64,000 bases of DNA from assembly GCA_032586195.1 (NCBI GenBank), contig JAWHQP010000009.1:1-64000 (forward strand). The letters run 5' to 3'. Made by a program: the position numbers and the translations under genes. This document shows, piece after piece, positions 17,592-25,773 of the stretch (position 1 is its first letter; the number at the start of each line of letters is the position of its first letter). The notes under the pieces are model-generated. The model was given only the letters and a program-made list of their open reading frames with translations. It did not search any database and was not told the origin of the DNA. The stretch comes from JAWHQP01 sp032586195. GTDB taxonomy: Bacteria > Pseudomonadota > Gammaproteobacteria > Enterobacterales > Pasteurellaceae.

Positions 17592-19073
17592 TTAACCTTG
17601 GAAAGAAATACGTTTCATATCCGTCATATAACCGCGTAATTCCTGACCGACGATTTCAATCGGATGGTTACGGATGGCATCGTTAACGTCACGCAAATAA
17701 ACGTTGTCGATTTCGGTTACCGGGGTTGGTTCGCCTAAATCACCTTTTTGTAAGATCGGGATGATTTTTTCCGCCAGAATCGGGGTGGCTACGTTGGCGA
17801 ACAAGTAGTTACCGTATTCCGCGGTGTCAGAAATCACCACGTTCATTTCGTATAAACGTTTACGGGCGATGGTATTGGCGATTAACGGCAATTCGTGTAG
17901 TGATTCATAGTAAGCGGATTCCTCATAGATACCGGTTGCCACCATCGTATCAAAGGCAAGTTCAACGCCGGCTTTTGCCATGGCGACCATTAATACGCCG
18001 TTATCGAAATATTCCTGTTCGGAGATTTTGATGCCGTCGGCTTTCGGTGCGTTTTCGAAGGCGGTTTTGCCGGTCGCTTCTCGCCATGCGAGCAGGTTTT
18101 TGTCGTTGTTGGCCCAGTCTTCCATCATCACGCGGGAGAATTCACCGCTGATAATATCGTCCATGTGTTTTTCATAGAGCGGTTTCAATGTTGCTTTGAT
18201 TTGTTCAGAAAGTTCAAAGGCCCGCAATTTCGCGCTGTTGGAAAGGCGATCCATCATTAAAGTAATACCGCCTTGTTTTAAGGCTTCGGTGATGGTTTCC
18301 CAACCGTATTGGATTAATTTGCCCGCATAAGCCGGATCTTTGCCGTCTTTTACCAATTTGTCGTAGCATACGATTGAACCTGCCTGCAACATACCGCAAA
18401 GAATGGTCTGTTCACCCATTAAGTCAGATTTTACTTCAGCAACGAAAGAAGATTCCAGCACGCCGGCGCGGTCACCGCCCGTTGCCGCCGCCCATGCTTT
18501 TGCGATCGCCATGCCTTCGCCGCGCGGGTCGTTTTCAGGGTGAACCGCGATTAAGGTCGGCACGCCGAAACCACGTTTGTATTCTTCGCGTACTTCTGTG
18601 CCCGGACATTTCGGCGCACACATTACCACCGTGATGTCTTTACGGATTTGTTCGCCCACTTCAACAATGTTGAAACCGTGTGAGTAGCCGAACGCGGAAT
18701 CTTTTTTCATTAACGGCATTACATCGGCGACCACTTTGCTGTGCTGTTTATCCGGCGTTAAGTTGATAACCAAATCTGCGGTTGGGATTAATTCTTGATA
18801 AGTACCGACTTTGAACCCGTTTTCGCTGGCACGCACAAATGAAGGACGCTTTTCGGCAATGGCTGAATCGCGTAAGGCATAGCTTACGTCTAAGCCGGAA
18901 TCACGCATATTTAAGCCTTGGTTTAAACCTTGCGCGCCACAACCCACGATAACGATTTTTTTGCCTTTTAAGTAATTTGCGCCGTCGGCAAATTCTTCCC
19001 GCTCCATAAAACGGCAGCGGCCCAATTGATCTAATTTCTGACGTAGGTTTAATGTATTGAAATAATTAGCCAT
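17592..19073 (-). CDS. ilvC: Ketol-acid reductoisomerase (class II)
   Basis: 493 residues, close to E. coli IlvC (491), i.e. the long class II enzyme. It converts acetolactate and acetohydroxybutyrate to the dihydroxy acids of the valine/isoleucine pathway using NADPH and Mg. The Rossmann motif GCGAQGLNQGLNMRDSG, the catalytic region MCAPKCPGTEVREEYKRG and GEQTILCG are visible. The ATG at 19073 (MANYFNTLNLRQKL) follows an AAGGA site; the frame extends far upstream into the ilvY region and that extension is rejected. Divergent from its regulator ilvY. Confidence 0.96.
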   Translation of the reverse strand: MANYFNTLNLRQKLDQLGRCRFMEREEFADGANYLKGKKIVIVGCGAQGLNQGLNMRDSGLDVSYALRDSAIAEKRPSFVRASENGFKVGTYQELIPTADLVINLTPDKQHSKVVADVMPLMKKDSAFGYSHGFNIVEVGEQIRKDITVVMCAPKCPGTEVREEYKRGFGVPTLIAVHPENDPRGEGMAIAKAWAAATGGDRAGVLESSFVAEVKSDLMGEQTILCGMLQAGSIVCYDKLVKDGKDPAYAGKLIQYGWETITEALKQGGITLMMDRLSNSAKLRAFELSEQIKATLKPLYEKHMDDIISGEFSRVMMEDWANNDKNLLAWREATGKTAFENAPKADGIKISEQEYFDNGVLMVAMAKAGVELAFDTMVATGIYEESAYYESLHELPLIANTIARKRLYEMNVVISDTAEYGNYLFANVATPILAEKIIPILQKGDLGEPTPVTEIDNVYLRDVNDAIRNHPIEIVGQELRGYMTDMKRISFQG

Positions 19074-19162
19074 TTTTCTATCCTTAAGTGAGTTGGAATG
19101 AATTGAATTAAGCACATTATCGTTATGCCGTGTTGATAAAAAAATTATACGCCTTTTTAATG

Positions 19163-19207
19163 TTGCGTAAATTGATATTATTGAAATAAAATGTTGCATA
19201 TATTGCA
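19163..19207. promoter_or_regulatory. Candidate IlvY operators
   Basis: Two similar elements spaced 30 bp apart: TTGCGTAAATTGATAT (from 19163) and TTGCATATATTGCAATAT (from 19193). The second contains the perfect inverted repeat TTGCA-TATAT-TGCAA (19193-19207). They lie in the ilvC/ilvY divergent region, where tandem LysR-type operators are expected; IlvY activates ilvC with acetolactate. Confidence 0.5.
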
Positions 19208-19259
19208 ATATAATAGAACCGAAAAAACTCGGATTTTTGACACCGCACTTTGGACAACA

Positions 19260-20141
19260 ATGGAATTTAACGATCTCAAACTGTTTCTGCATTTGGCGGA
19301 AACCCTTAACTTCAGCCGCTCTGCGGCGCAGAATCATATGTCAGCTTCCACCTTGTCCCGTCAGGTACAACGCATGGAAGATGAACTGGGGCAAGCGTTG
19401 TTTTTACGTGATAACCGACAAGTGACACTTACGGAAACGGGGCGGAAGTTTCTTCTCTTCGCGCAGCAGCATTGGATACAATGGACACAGTTCAAACAGC
19501 AGCTAAACCACGATAATCAGGAAATTAGCGGAGAATTACATCTGTTTTGCTCGGTCACGGCGGCATATAGCCATTTGCCTGCTATTCTGGGGCGATTCCG
19601 TTCGCGTTACCCGAAAGTGGAAATCAAACTGAACACGGGCGATCCCGCCCTTGCGGTGCAGCAGGTGCAAAGCCAGCAGGCGGATTTAGCCCTGGCGGGA
19701 CGGCCGTTAAACCTGCCGGGCAATGTGGAATTTCATTATATTGATGATGTTGCTATTTCTCTCATTGCGCCCAGGGTTGCCTGTGCCGCTACGCAATTAT
19801 TGCAGCGGGAACCGATAAACTGGCGGGAGATTCCTTTTATCGTGCCTACCGAAGGCCCTGTGCGGGAGCGGATCGACCAATGGTTTCGGCGGCGCAATAT
19901 CAAACATCCTAAAATCTATGCCAGCGTATCGGGGCATGAGGGCATTGTGTCTATGGTTGCCCTTGGCTGTGGCGTCGCATTGCTGCCGGATATCGTGATC
20001 CGCAACAGCCCGTTGAATACGCAGGTTTCCTCTATCAACCTCGCCGAACCCATCGCCCCCTTTGAGTTGGGTGTTTGTGTACAGAAAAAAAGCCTCGCCC
20101 TGCCGATTATCAACGCTTTTTGGCAGACGTTGCGGACATAA
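19260..20141 (+). CDS. ilvY: LysR-type activator of ilvC (IlvY)
   Basis: 293-residue LysR-family regulator matching E. coli IlvY: N-terminal HTH (about 1-60, DLKLFLHLAETLNFSRSAA), then the effector domain with LHLFCSVTAAYSHLPAIL and SMVALGCGVALLPDIVI. The ATG at 19260 gives the family N-terminus; the 23-codon upstream extension is rejected. A perfect uptake signal (19242-19250) lies just ahead of the start. Its stop codon overlaps another uptake signal (20141-20149). IlvY senses acetolactate/acetohydroxybutyrate and activates the divergent ilvC. Confidence 0.93.
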   Translation: MEFNDLKLFLHLAETLNFSRSAAQNHMSASTLSRQVQRMEDELGQALFLRDNRQVTLTETGRKFLLFAQQHWIQWTQFKQQLNHDNQEISGELHLFCSVTAAYSHLPAILGRFRSRYPKVEIKLNTGDPALAVQQVQSQQADLALAGRPLNLPGNVEFHYIDDVAISLIAPRVACAATQLLQREPINWREIPFIVPTEGPVRERIDQWFRRRNIKHPKIYASVSGHEGIVSMVALGCGVALLPDIVIRNSPLNTQVSSINLAEPIAPFELGVCVQKKSLALPIINAFWQTLRT

Positions 20142-20223
20142 AGTGCGGTGTTAAAATTTCGGATTTTGCGATCCGTCTCGCAAAAATAAAGGTGAAAACT
20201 CAAAAATACGACACCGCACTTTA
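20139..20223. repeat. Widely spaced inverted uptake-signal pair between ilvY and dprA
   Basis: Perfect 13-bp arms TAAAGTGCGGTGT (20139-20151) and ACACCGCACTTTA (20211-20223), each holding an uptake signal, flank about 59 bp that includes the CRP-S site. It could terminate ilvY only weakly because of the long loop and missing T-run. Confidence 0.8.
20164..20185 (+). promoter_or_regulatory. CRP-S (competence, Sxy-dependent) site upstream of dprA
   Basis: Halves TTTTGCGA (20164-20171) and TCGCAAAA (20178-20185) form a perfect 8+8 palindrome around TCCGTC. This is the Pasteurellaceae CRP-S form, TGCGA-N6-TCGCA, which needs both CRP and the competence protein Sxy. Its centre is about 82 bp upstream of the dprA ATG. 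dprA belongs to the CRP-S regulon in H. influenzae. Confidence 0.88.
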
Positions 20224-20256
20224 TACTTTGGTTTTTCACAATGGGCGGGGAAAGTC

Positions 20257-21366
20257 ATGGATAAGGTAACGGAAACCTTACTGCGATTGTTGCAGGTACC
20301 GAAATTGGGGGCGGCAACCATCGGCAAATTATGTGATGAAATCACCATTACGGATTTGTCGGATTACAACGCGGATCAATTCCGTTGTATGGGCTGGAAC
20401 GAGACGCAGATTCAGCGCTGGTTTCAGCCGAAATATGATGTGGTGAAAGCGGCCGAACGGTGGCTGACCGAACAGGATCAGCGGCTGATTCATTTTCTCC
20501 AGCCGGATTATCCTTATTTACTTAAACAAATTGACAGCGCTCCGCCGGTTTTATTTGTGAAAGGTGATATCGCGGCACTACATCATCCGCAAATTGCCAT
20601 GGTCGGCAGTCGCAATTGTTCTGATTACGGCGGATACTGGGCGAAATATTTTGCCGCTCAGTTATCTCTCAACGGGTTTGTCGTGACCAGCGGATTAGCG
20701 ATGGGGATTGACGGTTGCAGCCATCGCGCGGTAGTGGAACAGGGCGGGCAAACCGTGGCGGTGCTGGGCTGCGGACTGAATATTGTGTATCCCGCCCGAC
20801 ATAAAGCCCTCGCTCGGAATATTTTGGATAACGGCGGAGCGTTGGTATCTGAATTTTTCCCCGATCAGCCGCCCGTCGCGGAAAATTTTCCCCGCCGTAA
20901 CCGTATTATCAGCGGGCTTTCCCTCGCCACCCTGGTGATTGAGGCGAACACTAAAAGCGGTTCGTTAATCACCGCCCGTTATGCGCTGGAGCAGAATCGT
21001 GAAGTGTTCGCCCTGCCCGGCAATATTCAGAATCAATATAGCCAAGGCTGCCACCGTCTGATTAAGCAAGGCGCAATGCTGGTGGAGAATGTACAGGATA
21101 TTCTGGAAAATCTGCCGTTCGGTTACAGGTCATTCATGTCATCCGCGGCGCCAAGTACGACGCCCCGACTTTCATCGCCGCAAACCGATCCTAGAGAGAC
21201 ACCGTTACATCCCGATTTATACGCCAAATTATCCTTTGAACCCCGAAGTGCGGATGAGTTAAGTTCTCTTTGCGGGCTTTCGATTGACGGCTTGCTGGTA
21301 CAACTGCTTGATTTAGAATTGCAAAATCTTATCGCTCAGAAAGACGGTTTATATTACAGAATCTGA
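20257..21366 (+). CDS. dprA: DNA-processing protein DprA (natural transformation)
   Basis: 369 residues, about the length of H. influenzae DprA (373). It binds incoming single-stranded DNA in the cytoplasm and loads RecA. The central Rossmann-like domain (about 85-290) is clear: MVGSRNCSDYGGYWA, TSGLAMGIDGCSHRAV, AVLGCGLNIVYPARH, FPRRNRIISGLS, and SGSLITARYALEQ. A helix-hairpin-helix-like N-terminal region precedes it and a C-terminal winged-helix (about 305-369) follows. GGGGAAAG lies just before the ATG. Regulation by the upstream CRP-S site is expected. Confidence 0.95.
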   Translation: MDKVTETLLRLLQVPKLGAATIGKLCDEITITDLSDYNADQFRCMGWNETQIQRWFQPKYDVVKAAERWLTEQDQRLIHFLQPDYPYLLKQIDSAPPVLFVKGDIAALHHPQIAMVGSRNCSDYGGYWAKYFAAQLSLNGFVVTSGLAMGIDGCSHRAVVEQGGQTVAVLGCGLNIVYPARHKALARNILDNGGALVSEFFPDQPPVAENFPRRNRIISGLSLATLVIEANTKSGSLITARYALEQNREVFALPGNIQNQYSQGCHRLIKQGAMLVENVQDILENLPFGYRSFMSSAAPSTTPRLSSPQTDPRETPLHPDLYAKLSFEPRSADELSSLCGLSIDGLLVQLLDLELQNLIAQKDGLYYRI

Positions 21367-21383
21367 ATAAAAAGATTTTACCT

Positions 21384-21426
21384 TGTGATCTATGTCACCA
21401 TTTTTTCATAAAAAAATCGTTATGAT
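21384..21426 (+). promoter_or_regulatory. CRP-dependent promoter of oadGAB
   Basis: TGTGA-TCTATG-TCACC (21384-21399) matches the CRP core at 9 of 10 bases. TATGAT at 21421-21426 is a good -10; the implied start near 21433 puts the CRP centre (21391.5) at about -41.5, the class II position. It lies 50-90 bp upstream of the oadG start. Confidence 0.7.
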
Positions 21427-21475
21427 AGTCAAGGGGTTTCGATTCCCTCAATGTAATTACACAAGAGAGGTAAAA

Positions 21476-21736
21476 ATGACAGAAACAGAGCTCTTCCGTG
21501 AAGGGGTTAACCTTATGCTTTCGGGCATGGGATTTGTATTAGTTTTTCTACTAATCCTTATCTATGCAATTCAATTCATGTCTTATTTAATTAATCGATT
21601 TTTTCCCGAACCTGTCCCTATCGCCACGAGCGAGGCCGCCGTTCAGCCCGCGGTTCCCGCTGATGATATTGAACGTTTACGTCCCGTTATCGTTGCTGCC
21701 ATTGTGCATCACCGCCATTCCCAAGGTTTAAAGTAA
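21476..21736 (+). CDS. oadG: Oxaloacetate decarboxylase gamma subunit
   Basis: 86 residues with one N-terminal membrane helix (about 15-37, MLSGMGFVLVFLLILIYAI) and a cytoplasmic tail, the usual OadG form. It assembles the alpha and beta subunits of the Na-pumping decarboxylase and binds zinc; RHS-type and His residues near the C-terminus (VHHRHS) fit. The ATG at 21476 follows GAGAGG; the longer frame from 21392 covers the promoter and is rejected. First gene of oadGAB. Confidence 0.9.
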   Translation: MTETELFREGVNLMLSGMGFVLVFLLILIYAIQFMSYLINRFFPEPVPIATSEAAVQPAVPADDIERLRPVIVAAIVHHRHSQGLK

Positions 21737-21757
21737 AAAATATGTAGGAATTCCATT

Positions 21758-23566
21758 ATGACTAAAAAAATTAAAATAACCGACGTCGTACTGCGCGACG
21801 CGCATCAATCCTTATTTGCAACCCGCTTACGTCTTGACGACATGCTGCCTATCGCGGCGGAATTGGATAAAATCGGCTATTGGTCGCTTGAAGCCTGGGG
21901 TGGCGCGACCTTCGATTCCTGTATCCGTTTTTTAGGCGAAGACCCTTGGGTGCGTTTACGTGAATTGAAGAAAGCGATGCCGAACACGCCGCTGCAAATG
22001 CTGCTGCGTGGTCAGAACCTGTTGGGTTATCGCCATTATGCGGATGATGTGGTGGATAAATTTGTGGAACGTTCGGTTGAAAACGGCATGACCGTGTTCC
22101 GTGTATTTGATGCGCTTAACGATCCGCGCAATATGCAGCAGGCACTTAAAGCCGTACGCAGATTCGGCGGGCACGCGCAGGGTACCTTAAGTTATACCAC
22201 CAGCCCCGTTCATACCTTGGAAACGTGGCTGGAGGTGACCGAACAACTGCTTGATATCGGTATCGACAGCTTAGTGATTAAAGACATGTCAGGCATTTTG
22301 ACGCCGATGGCGGCCTATGAATTAGTCGGCGAAATCAAAAAACGCTACGCCGAGCTTGAATTGCATCTGCATTGTCATTCCACTACGGGTATGGCGGAAA
22401 TGTCCTTGCTGAAAGCGATTGAAGCGGGAGCGGACGGTATCGACACCTCTATTTCCTCCATGTCGGGCACTTACGGACACCCCGCCACAGAAGCGTTGGT
22501 CGCCACCTTGCAAGGCACGGAATACGATACCAGTTTGGATATTCCGAGCTTGGAAAAAATTGCTGCTTATTTCCGTAATGTACGCAAGAAATACGCCAAA
22601 TTTGAAGGTCAGTTACGAGGTACTGACAGCCGTATTCTAGTGGCTCAGGTTCCGGGCGGCATGCTCACTAATCTTGAAAGTCAGTTGAAACAACAGAATG
22701 CTTCCGACAAACTGGATGAAGTGCTGCAAGAAATTCCGCGTGTGCGTAAGGATCTCGGTTATGTTCCGCTCGTTACGCCAACTTCACAAATCGTGGGTAC
22801 GCAGTCGGTGATCAATGTGCTGATGGGGGAACGCTACAAAACCATTGCAAAAGAAACCGCAGGCATTCTGAAAGGCGAATACGGCCGCACGCCGGCTCCG
22901 GTGGATGCCGCCTTGCAGGCCCGCGTGTTGGAAGGCGCCAGCCCGATTACAGATCGCCCGGCGGATCATATTGCCCCTGAAATGGCGAAACTTGTGGCGG
23001 AAGTGAAACAGCAGGCTCAGGAAAAAGGCATTAAACTCGCCGAAAATGCGATTGATGATGTGCTTATCGTGGCATTGTTCCCGCAGGTGGGTTGGAAATT
23101 CTTGGAAAATCGTGGCAACCCTGCCGCCTTTGAACCGGCCCCGACGGCGGAAACCGCAAAAACTCCAAAAAACGACACCGCACCTGTTCAAAAAACGGCG
23201 GCGGGAGCAGCGGTTTATACGGTGGAATTGGAAGGCAAAGCCTTTGTGGTGAAAGTCAGCGAAGGCGGTGATATTACCAATATCGCTCCGACGACGACAC
23301 CGGCGCCGCAGGCGGCACAACCGGCTGCACCGATTCCAGCGCAGACCGCCGGAGGTACGCCGGTAACCGCGCCGATGTCGGGCAACATTTGGAAAGTGGT
23401 GGCAACGGAAGGGCAAAAAGTGGCGGAAGGTGATGTATTGCTCGTGCTTGAAGCCATGAAAATGGAAACGGAAATCCGGGCCTCCGTCGCCGGTACGGTA
23501 CAGAATATTCGGATTAAAACGGGTGATACCGTCAATGTAGGCGATACCTTAATGACGTTAAGCTAA
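21758..23566 (+). CDS. oadA: Oxaloacetate decarboxylase alpha subunit (biotin-dependent)
   Basis: 602 residues. The N-terminal carboxyltransferase domain (about 1-300) has VLRDAHQSLFATR and the metal-binding HCHSTTGMAE. A conserved carboxyltransferase-associated domain follows, then an Ala/Pro-rich linker (about 480-525) and a biotinyl domain whose EAMKMET motif places the biotinylated Lys at residue 568. It moves the carboxyl of oxaloacetate to biotin, giving pyruvate; OadB then releases CO2 and pumps Na. Twenty-one bp after oadG. Confidence 0.96.
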   Translation: MTKKIKITDVVLRDAHQSLFATRLRLDDMLPIAAELDKIGYWSLEAWGGATFDSCIRFLGEDPWVRLRELKKAMPNTPLQMLLRGQNLLGYRHYADDVVDKFVERSVENGMTVFRVFDALNDPRNMQQALKAVRRFGGHAQGTLSYTTSPVHTLETWLEVTEQLLDIGIDSLVIKDMSGILTPMAAYELVGEIKKRYAELELHLHCHSTTGMAEMSLLKAIEAGADGIDTSISSMSGTYGHPATEALVATLQGTEYDTSLDIPSLEKIAAYFRNVRKKYAKFEGQLRGTDSRILVAQVPGGMLTNLESQLKQQNASDKLDEVLQEIPRVRKDLGYVPLVTPTSQIVGTQSVINVLMGERYKTIAKETAGILKGEYGRTPAPVDAALQARVLEGASPITDRPADHIAPEMAKLVAEVKQQAQEKGIKLAENAIDDVLIVALFPQVGWKFLENRGNPAAFEPAPTAETAKTPKNDTAPVQKTAAGAAVYTVELEGKAFVVKVSEGGDITNIAPTTTPAPQAAQPAAPIPAQTAGGTPVTAPMSGNIWKVVATEGQKVAEGDVLLVLEAMKMETEIRASVAGTVQNIRIKTGDTVNVGDTLMTLS

Positions 23567-23576
23567 GGTGGTCATA

Positions 23577-24881
23577 ATGGAAAGTATTTATGCATTATTA
23601 AAAGGGACCGGCATTATGCACCTCGAATGGGGGCAGGCGGTGATGATTCTCATCAGCCTGTTGCTGCTGTGGCTTGCCATCGCCCGTAAATTTGAGCCGT
23701 TGCTGTTGTTGCCGATCGGGTTTGGCGGATTACTGTCCAATATTCCCGAAGCCGGTCTGGCAATGACCGCTTTGGAGAATCTGCTGCATCAGGGCACGCC
23801 TGAACAGATCGCCGCTATTGCGGCAAAAATCGGTGCGGCGGCCGATCCCTCCGCTATCAAAACTGCTCTGGCCGGCACCGCACCTTCGGTGATTGACCAG
23901 CTGGAAACCATGGCGGTCGATATGGGGTTCAGTGCCGGTATTCTGGCGTTGTTTTATAAGGTAGCGATCAGCTACGGGGTGGCGCCATTGGTGATTTTTA
24001 TGGGGGTGGGCGCCATGACGGATTTCGGTCCGCTATTGGCCAATCCGAAAACCCTGCTGCTCGGCGCGGCGGCACAGTTCGGTATTTTTGCCACTGTGTT
24101 AGGGGCGTTAACCTTAAATTATTTTGGCATTATCAGTTTTACTTTGCCGCAAGCCGCTTCCATCGGTATTATCGGCGGAGCGGACGGCCCGACGGCGATT
24201 TATCTCACCAGTAAGCTGGCTCCCGAACTGCTCGGTGCCATCGCGGTGGCGGCTTATTCCTATATGGCATTGGTGCCGCTGATTCAGCCGCCGATTATGA
24301 AAGCCCTCACTAACGAAAGCGAGCGTAAAATCCGTATGGTGCAAATGCGTAATGTCAGCACGCGTGAGAAGATTTTGTTCCCGATTATTTTATTATTGTT
24401 GGTCGGATTGCTGCTGCCTGATGCGGCACCGCTGCTCGGTATGTTCTGCTTTGGTAATTTAATGCGGGTAAGCGGCGTGGTGGAACGGTTAAACGATACC
24501 ACTCAGAATGCGTTAATCAATATCGTCACCATCGTGCTGGGGTTATCCGTCGGCTCGAAACTGATTGCCGACAAATTCTTACAGCCGCAAACCCTGGGGA
24601 TTCTGATTCTCGGCGTGATAGCCTTTTGTATCGGTACTGCCAGCGGTGTGTTGATGGCTAAATTAATGAATAAATTCAGCAAAAATAAAATCAATCCGCT
24701 TATCGGCTCGGCGGGTGTATCTGCCGTGCCGATGGCAGCCCGTGTATCCAATAAAGTCGGGCTTGAAGCCGACCATCAGAACTTCCTGCTGATGCACGCG
24801 ATGGGGCCGAATGTAGCCGGTGTTATCGGTTCTGCCATTGCGGCCGGAGTGATGTTGAAATATGTCTCATCAATGATGTAA
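23577..24881 (+). CDS. oadB: Oxaloacetate decarboxylase beta subunit (Na pump)
   Basis: 434-residue membrane protein with about 9-11 hydrophobic segments. It decarboxylates carboxybiotin and exports sodium. LPIGFGGLLSNIPEAGL, GVGAMTDFGPLLANP (with the conserved membrane Asp) and GGADGPTAIYLTSKLAPELLG are the family signatures. The ATG at 23577 follows AAGGTGG; the GTG at 23568 in the same frame is an alternative but sits in the ribosome binding site. An uptake signal (24900-24908) follows the stop. Confidence 0.95.
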   Translation: MESIYALLKGTGIMHLEWGQAVMILISLLLLWLAIARKFEPLLLLPIGFGGLLSNIPEAGLAMTALENLLHQGTPEQIAAIAAKIGAAADPSAIKTALAGTAPSVIDQLETMAVDMGFSAGILALFYKVAISYGVAPLVIFMGVGAMTDFGPLLANPKTLLLGAAAQFGIFATVLGALTLNYFGIISFTLPQAASIGIIGGADGPTAIYLTSKLAPELLGAIAVAAYSYMALVPLIQPPIMKALTNESERKIRMVQMRNVSTREKILFPIILLLLVGLLLPDAAPLLGMFCFGNLMRVSGVVERLNDTTQNALINIVTIVLGLSVGSKLIADKFLQPQTLGILILGVIAFCIGTASGVLMAKLMNKFSKNKINPLIGSAGVSAVPMAARVSNKVGLEADHQNFLLMHAMGPNVAGVIGSAIAAGVMLKYVSSMM

Positions 24882-24951
24882 TCGCTGCCGCAAACGTGAA
24901 AGTGCGGTGCTGTTTCGGCGAGTTTTGTTATATGCCGCGGCGTATATAAAA

Positions 24952-24980
24952 TTAGTTGTTTTTGATCGTGCGGTTATGAT
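24952..24980 (+). promoter_or_regulatory. Probable promoter of the spc (rplN) operon
   Basis: TATGAT at 24975-24980 is a good -10; the -35 17 bp upstream (TTAGTT, 24952-24957) is weak. Because the oad genes, not rpsQ, lie upstream, the ribosomal genes need a promoter here. Confidence 0.45.
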
Positions 24981-24992
24981 AGAATTCGCCCT

Positions 24993-25014
24993 CACGTACC
25001 GCTGGTGGTACGTG
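24993..25014 (+). promoter_or_regulatory. Leader hairpin upstream of rplN
   Basis: CACGTACC-GCTGGT-GGTACGTG forms a perfect 8-bp stem with a 6-nt loop in the expected 5' leader of the spc operon, about 44 bp before the rplN ATG. There is no T-run, so it is not a terminator. It may be a protein-binding or stability element; its role is not known. Confidence 0.45.
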
Positions 25015-25057
25015 TATCGTCCCGCAAGGGTGGTTTTAATTTTAACGGAGCACTAAT

Positions 25058-25429
25058 ATGATCCAAGAACAGACTATGCTGGATGTTGCTGATAATTCAG
25101 GGGCTCGCAGCGTAATGTGTATCAAGGTTCTAGGTGGATCGCACCGTCGTTATGCTGCTATCGGCGATATCATCAAAATTACCGTAAAAGAAGCGATTCC
25201 TCGCGGTAAAGTAAAAAAAGGTGATGTATTGAAAGCGGTTGTCGTGCGCACCAAGAAGGGCGTTCGTCGTCCAGACGGATCAGTCATTCGCTTCGATGGT
25301 AATGCCTGTGTTATTTTAAACAATAACTCCGAGCAACCTATCGGTACCCGTATTTTTGGACCGGTGACTCGTGAACTTCGTTCTGAGAAATTCATGAAAA
25401 TCATCTCTTTAGCACCAGAAGTACTGTAA
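25058..25429 (+). CDS. rplN: 50S ribosomal protein L14
   Basis: 123 residues, E. coli length, a core large-subunit protein bridging the 30S interface. MIQEQTMLDVADNSGARSV at the start and the end LAPEVL are typical. CGGAGCACTAAT before the ATG strongly resembles the E. coli rplN site. First gene of the spc operon; in E. coli it follows rpsQ of the S10 operon, here it follows oadB. Confidence 0.98.
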   Translation: MIQEQTMLDVADNSGARSVMCIKVLGGSHRRYAAIGDIIKITVKEAIPRGKVKKGDVLKAVVVRTKKGVRRPDGSVIRFDGNACVILNNNSEQPIGTRIFGPVTRELRSEKFMKIISLAPEVL

Positions 25430-25444
25430 GGGAGAAGTGAAGAA

Positions 25445-25756
25445 ATGGCTGCAAAAATTCGTCAAAATGATGAAGTAATTGTACTTACCGGTAAAGATAA
25501 AGGTAAGCGTGGTAAGGTAACCCAAGTGTTGCCAAACGGTAAAGTGATTGTTGAAGGCGTAAAAATCATCACTAAACACGAAAAACCTGTTCCTGCCTTA
25601 GGCAAAGAAGGTGGTTTGGTGAAAAAAGAAGCTGCAATTGATGTTTCAAATGTTGCAATCTTCAACCCTAAAACAAATAAAGCTGACCGTGTAGGTTTTA
25701 GATTCGAAGACGGTAAAAAAGTCCGTTTCTTCAAATCTAATAATGAAATTATTTAA
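25445..25756 (+). CDS. rplX: 50S ribosomal protein L24
   Basis: 103 residues with the KOW motif near the N-terminus (NDEVIVLTGKDKGKRGKV). An early assembly protein of the large subunit that binds the 5' part of 23S rRNA. Lies 15 bp after rplN and 17 bp before rplE. Confidence 0.98.
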   Translation: MAAKIRQNDEVIVLTGKDKGKRGKVTQVLPNGKVIVEGVKIITKHEKPVPALGKEGGLVKKEAAIDVSNVAIFNPKTNKADRVGFRFEDGKKVRFFKSNNEII

Positions 25757-25773
25757 TAAACTGGAGTAATGCG

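Noticed and set aside
19074..19337. N-terminal extension of ilvC to 19337
   Set aside because: It crosses the ilvY start and the shared operator region; the ATG at 19073 gives the family N-terminus.
22784..23416. Long antisense ORF (210 codons) opposite oadA
   Set aside because: It mirrors the strongly conserved oadA frame, is rich in Arg/His/Cys from GC-biased antisense codons, and has no ribosome binding site or family look.
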